Part shown: piece by piece, positions 5,226 through 13,313 of the stretch
How the letters are laid out: each line of letters starts with the position of its first letter
Position numbering within the stretch: the first letter of the stretch is position 1
Assembly: GCA_964486765.1 (NCBI GenBank)
Contig: CAZAOA010000008.1
Span: 1-40,600 of the forward strand
Direction of reading: 5' to 3'
Source of the DNA: CAZAOA01 sp964486765
GTDB lineage: Bacteria; Patescibacteriota; UBA1384; XYA2-FULL-43-10
Length of the DNA: 40,600 nt
Program-made: the position numbers and the translations under genes
The notes under the pieces: generated by a model
Told to the model about the DNA's origin: nothing
Seen by the model: the letters and a program-made list of their open reading frames with translations, nothing else
Databases searched by the model: none

Positions 5226-8200
5226 TGGAAAATGACTATAATTTCAAAAAAATTGAGAAAAAGTGGCAAGAGCGATGGGCTAATTCTGATTATGGAAAAG
5301 CCAAAGATGATGATTCAAAGCCTAAACACTATCATCTGGTAGAGTTCCCCTATCCTTCTGGATCGGGACTTCACGTTGGTCACTGTATGGGTTATGGCGC
5401 TTCAGATGCCTACTCAAGGATGAAAAGGATGCAGGGGTTCAATGTGCTTTATCCGATGGGCTGGGATGCATTTGGTTTGCCAACAGAGAACTATGCGATA
5501 AAAACCGGGATTCATCCAAAAGAAGCGACAAAGCAAAATGTCGAAGTTTTTAGAAGACAGATGAAGTCTCTGGGTTACTCATTTGATTGGGATCGTGAAG
5601 TCAACACAACAGATCCAAATTACTATAAGTGGACTCAATGGATATTTTTACAGTTTTATAAACATGCCGTCGTCGATGGCAAACTAATAAAAGTTGCTGA
5701 TGATGATAAAAAAACTCCACGACTTGCGTTTCAACAAGAGATGCCGATAAACTGGTGTGGGTCATGCAAAACCGGTCTTGCCAACGAAGAGGTAATAAGT
5801 GGCAAATGTGAACGATGTGGCGAAGAAGTTATTAAGAAAATGCAAAAACAGTGGATGCTTCGTATCACCGCATACGCAGATCGGCTGATCGATGATTTAG
5901 ATACTGTAGAGTACTTAGACAAAATCAAAACACAACAAGTCAATTGGATTGGAAGAAGCAACGGCGCCAATATAAAATTCTCTGTCATTCCTGACTCGAT
6001 CAGGAATCCAGAAAATAATGAACTGGATCCCCGGGTTCCTCCACAGGCGGACAAGCAATCTGAGGATGACAATAATGTACTAGAAGTATTTACCACCAGA
6101 CCAGACACGCTTTATGGTGCTACTTTTATGGTGCTGGCTCCAGAGCATAGTATAATCAATAATTTAAAAGAAAAAATAACTAATTTTAGTGAGGTTCAAA
6201 AGTATATTGATAGTGCAAAAAAGAAGTCTGATCTAGAAAGAACGGATCTAAATAAAGATAAAAATGGGGTCAAGATAAAGGGTATAAATGCGATCAATCC
6301 AATCAACAACAAAGAGATTCCAATATTTATTGCTGATTATGTTCTTTCAACTTACGGAACCGGTGCTATAATGGCTGTTCCGGCTCATGATGAGCGGGAT
6401 TATGAATTTGCAAAGAAATACGGCATAAAAATCATTGACGTCATCATACCTTCAGTTACAGACAAAGTGAATCCCCCAAAAGAAGGAGTTAAAACAGTAT
6501 TTCGAAATGCAATTCAAGCGATAGTTATCAATCCGAAAGATAAAAAAGTTCTCATGTTGAAATGGAAGAAACACCCATGGACCACCTTTATTACGGGAGG
6601 AATTGATGATGATGAGGATCCTGTAAAAGCTGCAGAGCGCGAGGTTCTAGAAGAGACCGGATACAAGAACATAAGGTTTGTTAAAAAGCTTGGTGGACCA
6701 GTCGACTCAAACTTTTATGCAGACCATAAGGGGGTCAATCGAAAAGCACACTTTAGTGGCATTGTGTTTGAACTTAAAGACGAAAAACGTGAAGACGTAT
6801 CGGATGAAGAAAAAGCGATTCATAATGTTGCATGGATGAGTTGGGAAGAGATAAAAAATGATAAAAACTTGACGTGTGCAGAGTACGAGATCTGGTTAGA
6901 CAGGTTTCACAATGATAAATATTTGTATTTGGATCACGGCATAATGATAAATTCTGATGAGTTCGATGGTATGGAATCAAAAGATGCGTTTAGTAAGATT
7001 GTAGAAAAATTAGAAAAAAACAATTCAGGCAATATTACTAAAAACTATAAACTTAGAGATTGGATCTTTTCTCGTCAGCATTACTGGGGTGAACCAATAC
7101 CCATCATTTACTGTCGTAAATGTTGGGAAAATTCAAATCTCAAATCTCAAATTTCAAAATCAATGAATTGTTCTATTATAAACGGAAAAGAACATATTAT
7201 TGTTTCTGTGCCTGAAGATCAATTGCCACTGAAGCTTCCTGAAGTTGAAAAGTATGAACCTACAAACAATGGAGAGTCCCCTCTTGCAAATGTTACTGAC
7301 TGGGTAAACGTCAAGTGCCCGAAGTGCAAAGGAGATGCAAAAAGAGAAACCGACACCATGCCAAACTGGGCAGGTTCAAGTTGGTATTATCTGCGTTATA
7401 CCGACCCGAAAAATGACAATGAGTTTGCAAACAAAGATAAGATGAAAAAGTGGACACCTGTTGATATTTACAATGGTGGTATGGAACACACTACATTGCA
7501 TTTGTTGTATTCTCGCTTTTGGCACAAGTTCTTATATGATATGAATTTAGTTCCTACGCTTGAGCCATATCAAAAAAGAATTGCACACGGTATAATACTA
7601 GGTTCAGATAACAGAAAAATGAGCAAATCTTTTGGAAATGTTATTAATCCTGATGAGATAGTTAAAGATTTCGGAGCTGACACTTTAAGAGCTTATATGA
7701 TGTTTATCGGTCCCTACGATCAAGAATCTGCATGGAATCAGAACGGTGTTTTGGGAGTTCACAGATTCTTGAAAAAAGTTTGGGGAAACTTCCAAAAACA
7801 GACAAAACCAGCTGGGAGTATTTATGAGATTGAAGTATTGATGAGCAAATACACAGAATCGATAACACATGATTTGGAAAAATTTCATCTAAATACATAT
7901 ATAGCGAAATTGATGGAGATTAACAATCATTTATCACATTTAAGCGAAATTAATGCTAATACATTGTCAACATATACAAAGTTGCTTTATCCGGCAGTAC
8001 CCCATCTGGCTGAAGAATTATGGGAAAGACTGGGCGAAAAGAAACCAATATACAAATCAAATTGGCCTGTTGCGGATAAAAAACTATTAGAAGATAAAAA
8101 AGTTACTATAGCGATTCAAATAAATGGCAAAGTTCGCGATATGATTGAGATTGAAAATAATACGAACGAAGAATCCCTAAAGAAACAGGTTCTTGATAGA

Positions 8201-8287
8201 GAGAAAGTTAAAACTTGGATTCAAAACAAAGAAATTGTAAAGACTATTATTGTTCCAAACAAAATTATAAGCATAGTTGTAAAATAA
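5225..8287 (+). CDS. leuS: Leucyl-tRNA synthetase with an inserted Nudix domain
   Basis: Charges tRNA-Leu with leucine; class I synthetase. Visible landmarks: HIGH-like LHVGH (residues 49-53), a four-cysteine zinc module (CGSC...CERC, 178-198), editing-domain motifs TTRPDTLYGATF (290-301) and VPAHDERDYEF (385-395), DWIFSRQHYWGEPIP (612-626), a second four-cysteine site (CRKC...CPKC), the catalytic KMSKS (798-802), and an anticodon-binding C-terminus. The length is 1020 against about 820-870 usual. The excess comes from three insertions: residues 253-282 (palindromic repeat), about 415-562 (complete Nudix domain), and 635-646 (heptamer array). The core looks intact, so the enzyme should be functional. 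Upstream spacing suggests leaderless translation. Confidence 0.95.
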   Translation: MENDYNFKKIEKKWQERWANSDYGKAKDDDSKPKHYHLVEFPYPSGSGLHVGHCMGYGASDAYSRMKRMQGFNVLYPMGWDAFGLPTENYAIKTGIHPKEATKQNVEVFRRQMKSLGYSFDWDREVNTTDPNYYKWTQWIFLQFYKHAVVDGKLIKVADDDKKTPRLAFQQEMPINWCGSCKTGLANEEVISGKCERCGEEVIKKMQKQWMLRITAYADRLIDDLDTVEYLDKIKTQQVNWIGRSNGANIKFSVIPDSIRNPENNELDPRVPPQADKQSEDDNNVLEVFTTRPDTLYGATFMVLAPEHSIINNLKEKITNFSEVQKYIDSAKKKSDLERTDLNKDKNGVKIKGINAINPINNKEIPIFIADYVLSTYGTGAIMAVPAHDERDYEFAKKYGIKIIDVIIPSVTDKVNPPKEGVKTVFRNAIQAIVINPKDKKVLMLKWKKHPWTTFITGGIDDDEDPVKAAEREVLEETGYKNIRFVKKLGGPVDSNFYADHKGVNRKAHFSGIVFELKDEKREDVSDEEKAIHNVAWMSWEEIKNDKNLTCAEYEIWLDRFHNDKYLYLDHGIMINSDEFDGMESKDAFSKIVEKLEKNNSGNITKNYKLRDWIFSRQHYWGEPIPIIYCRKCWENSNLKSQISKSMNCSIINGKEHIIVSVPEDQLPLKLPEVEKYEPTNNGESPLANVTDWVNVKCPKCKGDAKRETDTMPNWAGSSWYYLRYTDPKNDNEFANKDKMKKWTPVDIYNGGMEHTTLHLLYSRFWHKFLYDMNLVPTLEPYQKRIAHGIILGSDNRKMSKSFGNVINPDEIVKDFGADTLRAYMMFIGPYDQESAWNQNGVLGVHRFLKKVWGNFQKQTKPAGSIYEIEVLMSKYTESITHDLEKFHLNTYIAKLMEINNHLSHLSEINANTLSTYTKLLYPAVPHLAEELWERLGEKKPIYKSNWPVADKKLLEDKKVTIAIQINGKVRDMIEIENNTNEESLKKQVLDREKVKTWIQNKEIVKTIIVPNKIISIVVK
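5983..6071 (+). repeat. In-frame palindromic repeat inside leuS
   Basis: Outer ends TGTCATTCC and GGATGACA are inverted. The inner arms GGAATCCAG (6003-6011) and CTGGATCC (6023-6030) form a second inverted repeat, and CCTGACTCGATCAGG is a further small hairpin. It encodes residues 253-282 (VIPDSIRNPE... to ...EDD), just before the editing domain. It resembles the mobile palindromes known in other bacteria that are also translated in frame. Confidence 0.7.
6467..6910 (+). other. Nudix hydrolase domain within leuS
   Basis: Residues about 415-562 of LeuRS. The signature Gx5Ex7REUxEExGU is matched exactly at 458-480: G458, E464, R472-E473, E476-E477 and G479. A beta-rich lead-in (AIVINPKDKKVLMLKW) and a C-terminal half (FSGIVFELKDE ... 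AWMSWEEI) complete the fold. LeuRS sequence resumes at YLDHGIMINSDEFDG. Confidence 0.9.
7127..7161 (+). repeat. Heptamer array inside leuS
   Basis: Five consecutive 7-mers: GAAAATT, CAAATCT, CAAATCT, CAAATTT, CAAAATC. They encode residues 635-646 (ENSNLKSQISKS), an extra loop right after the CRKC zinc cysteines. It is one of several 7-nt-period arrays in this window. Confidence 0.75.
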
Positions 8288-8348
8288 TAGTTGAAAAATC
8301 TATTGTTTTGTGCAATAATAGTTCAGTAATGAATCATTTGTCAGACTC

Positions 8349-8383
8349 GTATACTATATACCGTATACCGTATACTTAATACT
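8349..8383 (+). repeat. Heptamer array upstream of rpmF
   Basis: GTATACT, ATATACC, GTATACC, GTATACT, TAATACT: five 7-mers ending 8 nt before the rpmF ATG, filling a third of the leuS-rpmF gap. Several units resemble -10 boxes, so the array may also act as a promoter. Confidence 0.75.
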
Positions 8384-8391
8384 AATCAAAA

Positions 8392-8607
8392 ATGGCCGAA
8401 CCAAAGAAACGAACAAACAAATCAAAGACAAATATGAGAAGGATGCATCATCATCAGGATGCATCTAGTAATTCATTTTGCTCAGAATGTCATGAACCAG
8501 TTATGCCACACCATGCTTGCCTGGAATGTGGAAGTTATAACGGTAAAAAGGTTATAGAAAAAGAAGCTCCAACAATCGTTGCAAGTCCTGATTCAGATGC
8601 TAAATAA
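8392..8607 (+). CDS. rpmF: Ribosomal protein bL32
   Basis: 71-residue large-subunit protein. It begins MAEPKKRTNKSKTNMRR, the basic N-terminus typical of bL32, followed by a zinc ribbon FCSECHEPVMPHHACLECGSYNGKKV with all four cysteines (CxxC...CxxC). The C-terminal tail is slightly longer than usual. No clear Shine-Dalgarno sequence precedes the ATG; a heptamer array lies there instead. The next genes (nusB, rnc) also serve RNA maturation. Confidence 0.93.
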   Translation: MAEPKKRTNKSKTNMRRMHHHQDASSNSFCSECHEPVMPHHACLECGSYNGKKVIEKEAPTIVASPDSDAK

Positions 8608-8615
8608 ATTATTTT

Positions 8616-8650
8616 GTTTACTGTATACTTTATACTATATTCTTAATACT
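8616..8650 (+). repeat. Heptamer array upstream of nusB
   Basis: GTTTACT, GTATACT, TTATACT, ATATTCT, TAATACT: five 7-mers ending 8 nt before the nusB ATG. It ends with the same unit as the array before rpmF. Confidence 0.75.
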
Positions 8651-8658
8651 GCTTTATC

Positions 8659-9114
8659 ATGAATCGTCATCTTTCAAGAATTGTAACCATGCAATCCCTT
8701 TACGAGGTTGATTTTCGTCAGGCTTCAGATCTAAACGAAGTTCTAACTAGAAATATTGCCGAATATGAGGGCAAGGTTGATGCTGATTTTGTGAAGACTA
8801 TGACAACAAGGATTTTGAAAGACTCAAAGAAACTAGATGATTTAATTGGTAAGTCTGCTCCCGAGTGGCCTATTGATCAGATAGCTCTCATAGACAAAGC
8901 TATTTTAAGACTTGCAGCATACGAATTAACAAATATAAAAGATGTACCTCCAAAAGTTGCTATTAACGAAGCGGTGGAGCTTGCCAAACAGTTCGGTGGC
9001 GACAGCTCTTCAAAGTTTATAAATGGAGTTTTGGGAACAATATATGAAAATCTTGAAAAGAAACCGGTAAAAGAAGAAAGTAAAAAGCAAGCCCCAAAGG
9101 GCGGAAAAGAATAA
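8659..9114 (+). CDS. nusB: Transcription antitermination factor NusB
   Basis: All-helical RNA-binding protein of the rRNA antitermination complex. Motifs: RHLSRIVTMQSLYEVDF at the N-terminus, DQIALIDKAILRLAAYEL in the middle, and the family signature KVAINEAVELAKQFGGDSSSKFINGVLG at about 105-132. It is 151 residues long, with a short Lys-rich tail whose DNA (9091-9104, GCCCCAAAGGGCGG) matches half of the double-hairpin repeat found elsewhere in the window. The rnc start follows 3 nt after the stop. Confidence 0.95.
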   Translation: MNRHLSRIVTMQSLYEVDFRQASDLNEVLTRNIAEYEGKVDADFVKTMTTRILKDSKKLDDLIGKSAPEWPIDQIALIDKAILRLAAYELTNIKDVPPKVAINEAVELAKQFGGDSSSKFINGVLGTIYENLEKKPVKEESKKQAPKGGKE

Positions 9115-9116
9115 GC

Positions 9117-9842
9117 ATGGAAACAGAACAATTTCAAAAGAAGCTGGGCATAGAGTTTAAGAATAAAGATTTGGCTGAGAGAATATTTATTCATAGATCC
9201 TATCTAAACGAAAATAGGGGTTCTAAACTTGAACACAACGAGCGCCTTGAATTTTTAGGTGACGCCGTACTAGAGCTTTGTGTCACACAGTATCTGTACG
9301 ATAAGTATGACAAGCCAGAAGGCGAGATGACAAATCTTCGTTCTGCTCTTGTTAAGGGTGAATCTCTCTCCACCGAAGCAAAAAGAATTGGCATGAATGA
9401 ATTGATGCTAACTTCACGTGGTGAAGCGAAAAATACAGGCAAAGCAAGGGACCTGATTCTCGCAAATGCTTTCGAAGCTTTGATTGGAGCGATTTACTTG
9501 GATCAGGGTTATGACGTAGTCTATAAGTTTATAGAAAAAAATGTAGTTCATAAATTGCCGGAGATTCTTGAAGGAGACTTATGGTACGATCCTAAAAGTA
9601 AGTTTCAAGAGATGTCACAAGATACTTTTGGCATCACCCCTACTTATGAGTTGTTGTCAGATGCTGGCCCAGATCATAACAAGATCTTTAAAATGTCGGC
9701 TCATTTGGAAGATGTCAAAGTCGGAGAGGGAGAAGGTGCGTCAAAGCAACATGCACAATCAGCTGCGGCCAAAGTTGCATTAGACAAGTGGGATGAGATC
9801 GTAAACAATCCAAAAGTCAAACGTAGAGAAGAGAAAGAGTAA
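9117..9842 (+). CDS. rnc: Ribonuclease III
   Basis: Double-strand-specific endoribonuclease for rRNA and mRNA processing. The catalytic signature HNERLEFLGDAVLELC (about residues 40-55) carries the acidic residues, with the second acidic site in NAFEALIGAIYLD. From about residue 155 a double-stranded RNA-binding domain follows (DPKSKFQEMSQDTFGITPTYELL ... EGASKQHAQSAAAKVAL). 241 residues, close to the family length. It is downstream of nusB by 2 nt, a logical pairing for rRNA operon expression and maturation. Confidence 0.96.
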   Translation: METEQFQKKLGIEFKNKDLAERIFIHRSYLNENRGSKLEHNERLEFLGDAVLELCVTQYLYDKYDKPEGEMTNLRSALVKGESLSTEAKRIGMNELMLTSRGEAKNTGKARDLILANAFEALIGAIYLDQGYDVVYKFIEKNVVHKLPEILEGDLWYDPKSKFQEMSQDTFGITPTYELLSDAGPDHNKIFKMSAHLEDVKVGEGEGASKQHAQSAAAKVALDKWDEIVNNPKVKRREEKE

Positions 9843-9866
9843 ACGTTCTAGTTAAAAAGGAGGAAG

Positions 9867-10934
9867 ATGGAAGATGAACAACAAAAGAGCAAATGGTCTA
9901 GAGTTGGTGTTCCAATACTCATTGTGTTAATAGTAATTGCTGTAGTAGGGATAGCGTGGGCGGCTGTGCGGTATGTCAACAATCAAAACATGGGTGAAGA
10001 TGATCTGTCGAGTCGCTCCAGCCAGTGTGACAATGTAGACACTTCGGATTGGCTTACATACGATAATGCTTATACAGTTAAATACCCCAACGATTGGGTG
10101 TATGAAGAGCTACAGGGTGGAGCCGGTGGGACACAATGGAATGTAAAATTTGGACCAGATAAAGAGAATTTTCTCGTATACGTTGGTGGAAGTGCAAGTG
10201 ATGTCGATGGTCTTAAGGAAGATCTAGAAAGCGGCAACATGGTACAAGTTACAAGTAAATACAAAGTTTTAGATCAAACCTTAGTTAATGTTTACTCACC
10301 AAATGATACTAGATTAACACTGCAAGGCCCTGAAAGTTATAAATCATATCTGTTTTATTTGGTTTATGGGAACATTCCCCCAATTCTAATGGGTCCTTCG
10401 GATGCATCGTCTGACCAATTCAGTAATTGTGAGCCAGAAGTTTTTTTGAAAATTGTTGATTCTTATCAAGTAGCACAATTTCCGGGCCAAGACGATGGGA
10501 ATGTGGATGAGAATGTGACAGAGACAACTTACACAGACGAAGATTCGTTATTTTCATTCAAATTACCTCACGGATGGCAGATGACTGATCGCTATTTTTA
10601 CTCTACTGCTGAAGGCATAACTTCAGATGTTCCAACAGTACTATTTAAGCCAACTGGAAGTATCGACGCGACAAAAAACTATCTTAACATAAATTTGCGT
10701 CAAAACTTTTGTCCAGACACAGGTAGTAAAAACACTGAGCCGATATATGGCGACTCGAGTATTTTCATAGACTTTTATTACCTTGATGGAAATGAGGTGT
10801 GTGCAGAAGTCAATTTGAATGGCGTTGATAAAAACGGTCAGTCCACTACACATCATTTTTTAATGATGTATGACAGTTCAATCGAAGGCAAAGATATTTT
10901 CAAAGATATGATAAGATCATATTTGGCAAGTTAA
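9867..10934 (+). CDS. Membrane-anchored extracellular protein with two PsbP-like domains
   Basis: 355 residues. A short charged N-terminus is followed by one membrane segment (about residues 14-36, VPILIVLIVIAVVGIAWAAV), which places the rest outside the membrane. Two similar beta-rich domains follow, each opening with a PsbP/DUF1795-like phrase: YTVKYPNDWVYEE near 70 and FSFKLPHGWQMTD near 230. Function unknown. There is a strong ribosome-binding site AAAGGAGG just before the ATG. The gene ends at a strong bidirectional terminator shared with the convergent gene. Its architecture resembles the proteins at 25395 and 26524. Confidence 0.7.
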   Translation: MEDEQQKSKWSRVGVPILIVLIVIAVVGIAWAAVRYVNNQNMGEDDLSSRSSQCDNVDTSDWLTYDNAYTVKYPNDWVYEELQGGAGGTQWNVKFGPDKENFLVYVGGSASDVDGLKEDLESGNMVQVTSKYKVLDQTLVNVYSPNDTRLTLQGPESYKSYLFYLVYGNIPPILMGPSDASSDQFSNCEPEVFLKIVDSYQVAQFPGQDDGNVDENVTETTYTDEDSLFSFKLPHGWQMTDRYFYSTAEGITSDVPTVLFKPTGSIDATKNYLNINLRQNFCPDTGSKNTEPIYGDSSIFIDFYYLDGNEVCAEVNLNGVDKNGQSTTHHFLMMYDSSIEGKDIFKDMIRSYLAS

Positions 10935-10946
10935 CGTCGAATATAA

Positions 10947-10978
10947 AAAAACCGTCCCGATTAATCGGGACGGTTTTT
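10947..10978. terminator. Bidirectional intrinsic terminator
   Basis: A 32-bp perfect palindrome with GC core CCGTCCCG/CGGGACGG, an ATT/AAT continuation, and A5 and T5 flanks. It serves both the plus-strand gene ending at 10934 and the minus-strand gene ending at 10993. Confidence 0.95.
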
Positions 10979-10992
10979 AAATTATGTTATAT

Positions 10993-12090
10993 TTATGTTT
11001 TGTTGGTGGTATTAATATTATCTTTCTTCTTTCTCTTCCTCCTCCAATAAAAGAAAATGAACAGTGCAATGGCGAGTAGAATTGCAATAATTAATATCCA
11101 CAACCACCAATTGTTGTTCATCATCTCAATTAGCTCAGTAGAAACTTCATTTGATGGATCTGAGACATTGCCATCAGTATCGTATGAGCATACTATAATA
11201 TAATAAGTATCAAACCTCTTAAGTCCTTCTATGCGATAATTGTTTTCGTTACCAACATCGACTTCTGTTGTGTAGCCACCACTTGAAGTGCCATATTTTA
11301 GAATGTATCCAGCCATGTCGTCAGCGATAACTTCATCCCAATCAAGATCTATATAGCTCGGTCCGACTCCCGTAATTCTTAAGTTTAAAATATCTAAATT
11401 TACTGGTGCTGGTGGGGCATCAGGATTTGTGATGTTGCCATCGATGCTAGCATCTGAATTCGACTTAGAGTTTGGGTTTGTAATTTTACCCTCGGGATTA
11501 GTCCCTGGTGTAACTGTTTGATCATCTGAGGTATTATCATCAGTATCGTCGTCTGTAACGCTCCCAGTATCGTATCCCCAGACCTTAAAGTGAAAATCGA
11601 AATCCACATCTATTTCTGCTGCTAAAATGGCCGAACCACGTGAATATGTACCACCCGAACCTTCTTCTCCAATAAACCAATATATAACATCGCTTTGATG
11701 TTGGGCTGAATCGATGAAAATCCTATACTCTTGGTTTCTAGTTACCTCAAGTGGTGTCGGCAGTGTAAAAGTTGTCCAGCCGTTTTGAAGATTAGTATTT
11801 ATCCCTGGTATGAGCGAAATGTTGGTTGTGTCTGAAAGAAATCCGGTTAAAGGGAGCGTTTGCCCTTTAGTTTCAATCTCAAATTTTGTGATATGATTAA
11901 ATGTTGGTCTGAAAGATTGTCCTTGAGGTTTAATCTCATCCCAGATTGGTTCTTGTGCTAAATACGTTTTTGGTGCGTATTGTTGATCGATCTCTTCACT
12001 ATACGCAGACGTTGAGGTTGTAGGTATGAGAACCACAAAACCAATAAGTACCGCCAAAAGTAAGGTGGCAATTTTCTTAATTGAGTTCAT
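10993..12090 (-). CDS. Cell-surface protein with fibronectin type III domain and C-terminal anchor
   Basis: 365 residues. An N-terminal signal peptide (hydrophobic core about 8-24, then an STSAYSEE cleavage region) leads to a beta-rich domain to about 185 that looks like a jelly-roll or carbohydrate-binding fold. A low-complexity Asp/Thr/Asn/Ser linker (about 185-235) precedes a fibronectin III domain (about 240-318, including YIDLDWDEV and YYIIVCSYDTDGNVSDPSNEV). A membrane helix near 327-348 and a Lys/Arg-rich tail end it. The topology is outside-facing with the C-terminus in the cytoplasm. The GGGAGG ribosome-binding site is strong. Adhesion or substrate binding is plausible but inferred. 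Confidence 0.75.
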   Translation of the reverse strand: MNSIKKIATLLLAVLIGFVVLIPTTSTSAYSEEIDQQYAPKTYLAQEPIWDEIKPQGQSFRPTFNHITKFEIETKGQTLPLTGFLSDTTNISLIPGINTNLQNGWTTFTLPTPLEVTRNQEYRIFIDSAQHQSDVIYWFIGEEGSGGTYSRGSAILAAEIDVDFDFHFKVWGYDTGSVTDDDTDDNTSDDQTVTPGTNPEGKITNPNSKSNSDASIDGNITNPDAPPAPVNLDILNLRITGVGPSYIDLDWDEVIADDMAGYILKYGTSSGGYTTEVDVGNENNYRIEGLKRFDTYYIIVCSYDTDGNVSDPSNEVSTELIEMMNNNWWLWILIIAILLAIALFIFFYWRRKRKKKDNINTTNKT

Positions 12091-12286
12091 CTTCCTCCCT
12101 TATAACATATTATTGATTATATAATATCAGACATTACCAAAATGTAGAACTAGAAAATATGGGTATGTTTTTTGTTACTAGCATAAGGATTGAATTTGAT
12201 CTTTATGTGTGATTATGCTTTGCAAGTCGTCATATAAGAACCGTATTAATCTATAATATTTACTTAATCAAATCTTGTTTGTGTTC

Positions 12287-13117
12287 CTAGGGTTTTGGAA
12301 TCCCCAATCTTCCCCTCTCTTTAGCGGTCGCTTTTGTGTAATCGAAGTAACCCTTATACCATTTTTGTTCTCGTTCGAAATCAGGCACAACATCCTCCAA
12401 AAATTCCATTAGGTTATCCACTGCTTCATTGCCGAATCGTCGAAAGTATTCATTCAGTGTTGCAGCTATCGAAAATGAGATAAGTCGTTGAAGAACCCGC
12501 CATGCAACATTTTCAGATCTATTCAGGGCTATGGAATCAGTTTTCGACAATTCTTCAATTTGCATGAAGTGCTCGCCTCTAAGTTTATCTAGTACTTCTG
12601 TTGAGGGTTCTGAAAGCACTTTTAGCTTATCTAGGAAGGATTTCCGAGCTTCTTTCATTTCAGACTCAATCACCTCGCGTTTTTCTACCATTTCAGCACC
12701 AATTGCTTCAAAAGTTGGCTGCGCATCTCTAAACCATTTAGTATTTTTTTCATCATCCGGTACGTTATATTGCAAAAAAGTCCAGTAGTCATAAGCGTAT
12801 CTATTCCTATATTTGAGCAAGCGCGGTTCAAGCGCACTGGCTTCAGTGAAAGTATTTAACCGTTGCAAAATTGACCATGCAGCTATCTCTGGTGAATTTG
12901 TACTTTCTTGGTCCGGGCCCATTACCTCTTTTATAACTTTGACAAATGAATCCGCAAAATTATCGAGTTCTTTATCCGATATGTCTTCTGGGAGGCCTTT
13001 AATATTTTCAATAAACGATGAACAGATGTCAGCCATCCTTTCTTCTACGTCCTCAGGTTGTTTGGTGTTGTCAATTTCTTCCTCAGTAGGTGATGGTTCG
13101 CCTTCTGGTCCAATCAT
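12287..13117 (-). CDS. Soluble helical protein with an internal duplication, unknown function
   Basis: 276 residues, acidic, predicted mostly helical, no signal peptide or membrane segment. Two halves are related: residues 75-140 and 201-264 align without gaps at a fixed offset of 125, with AWSILQRL (80-87) against AWRVLQRL (205-212) and VPDDEKNTKWF against VPDFEREQKWY. No family recognised. The start has a strong AAGGAGGT site, and its ATG overlaps (ATGA) the end of the guanylate-kinase-like remnant upstream, so it was once translationally coupled to it. The 196 bp downstream, before the surface protein gene, hold AT-rich promoter-like sequence and no gene. Confidence 0.6.
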   Translation of the reverse strand: MIGPEGEPSPTEEEIDNTKQPEDVEERMADICSSFIENIKGLPEDISDKELDNFADSFVKVIKEVMGPDQESTNSPEIAAWSILQRLNTFTEASALEPRLLKYRNRYAYDYWTFLQYNVPDDEKNTKWFRDAQPTFEAIGAEMVEKREVIESEMKEARKSFLDKLKVLSEPSTEVLDKLRGEHFMQIEELSKTDSIALNRSENVAWRVLQRLISFSIAATLNEYFRRFGNEAVDNLMEFLEDVVPDFEREQKWYKGYFDYTKATAKERGRLGIPKP

Positions 13118-13304
13118 AATACCTCCTTACATGATTTTATAATATTGTATATACCATCTACACATTCATCAATTTTGTCCTGTTCATTTCTAACTTTATA
13201 CTCGCAGATGTTAGAGTGTTTTTATCTTTCTTTAAAAGTGCATTTATGATAGTCTCTTTTCCACTTGCTCCAGGTCCCGAAATAGTAAATATTTTGTTTT
13301 TCAT
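13114..13304 (-). pseudogene. Guanylate-kinase-like remnant (deleted centre, frameshift)
   Basis: The ATG at 13304 opens a 48-codon frame ending at 13158: MKNKIFTISGPGASGKETII and about 20 more residues. This is the P-loop start of a GMP-kinase-like protein, with Glu in place of the usual Ser/Thr after GK. In the next frame, ending at 13114, the same DNA reads CEYKVRNEQDKIDECVDGI then YNIIKS, which resembles the C-terminal end of guanylate kinases. About 130 central residues, including the GMP-binding part, are missing. A working gmk must lie elsewhere if this is a true decay product. An assembly deletion is the alternative. It begins 9 bp after the D,D-carboxypeptidase gene. Confidence 0.6.
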
Positions 13305-13313
13305 ATTTGAATT

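Noticed and set aside
10947..10978. The perfect 32-bp palindrome as a mobile element end or operator
   Set aside because: GC stem with A and T runs between convergent genes is a standard bidirectional terminator.
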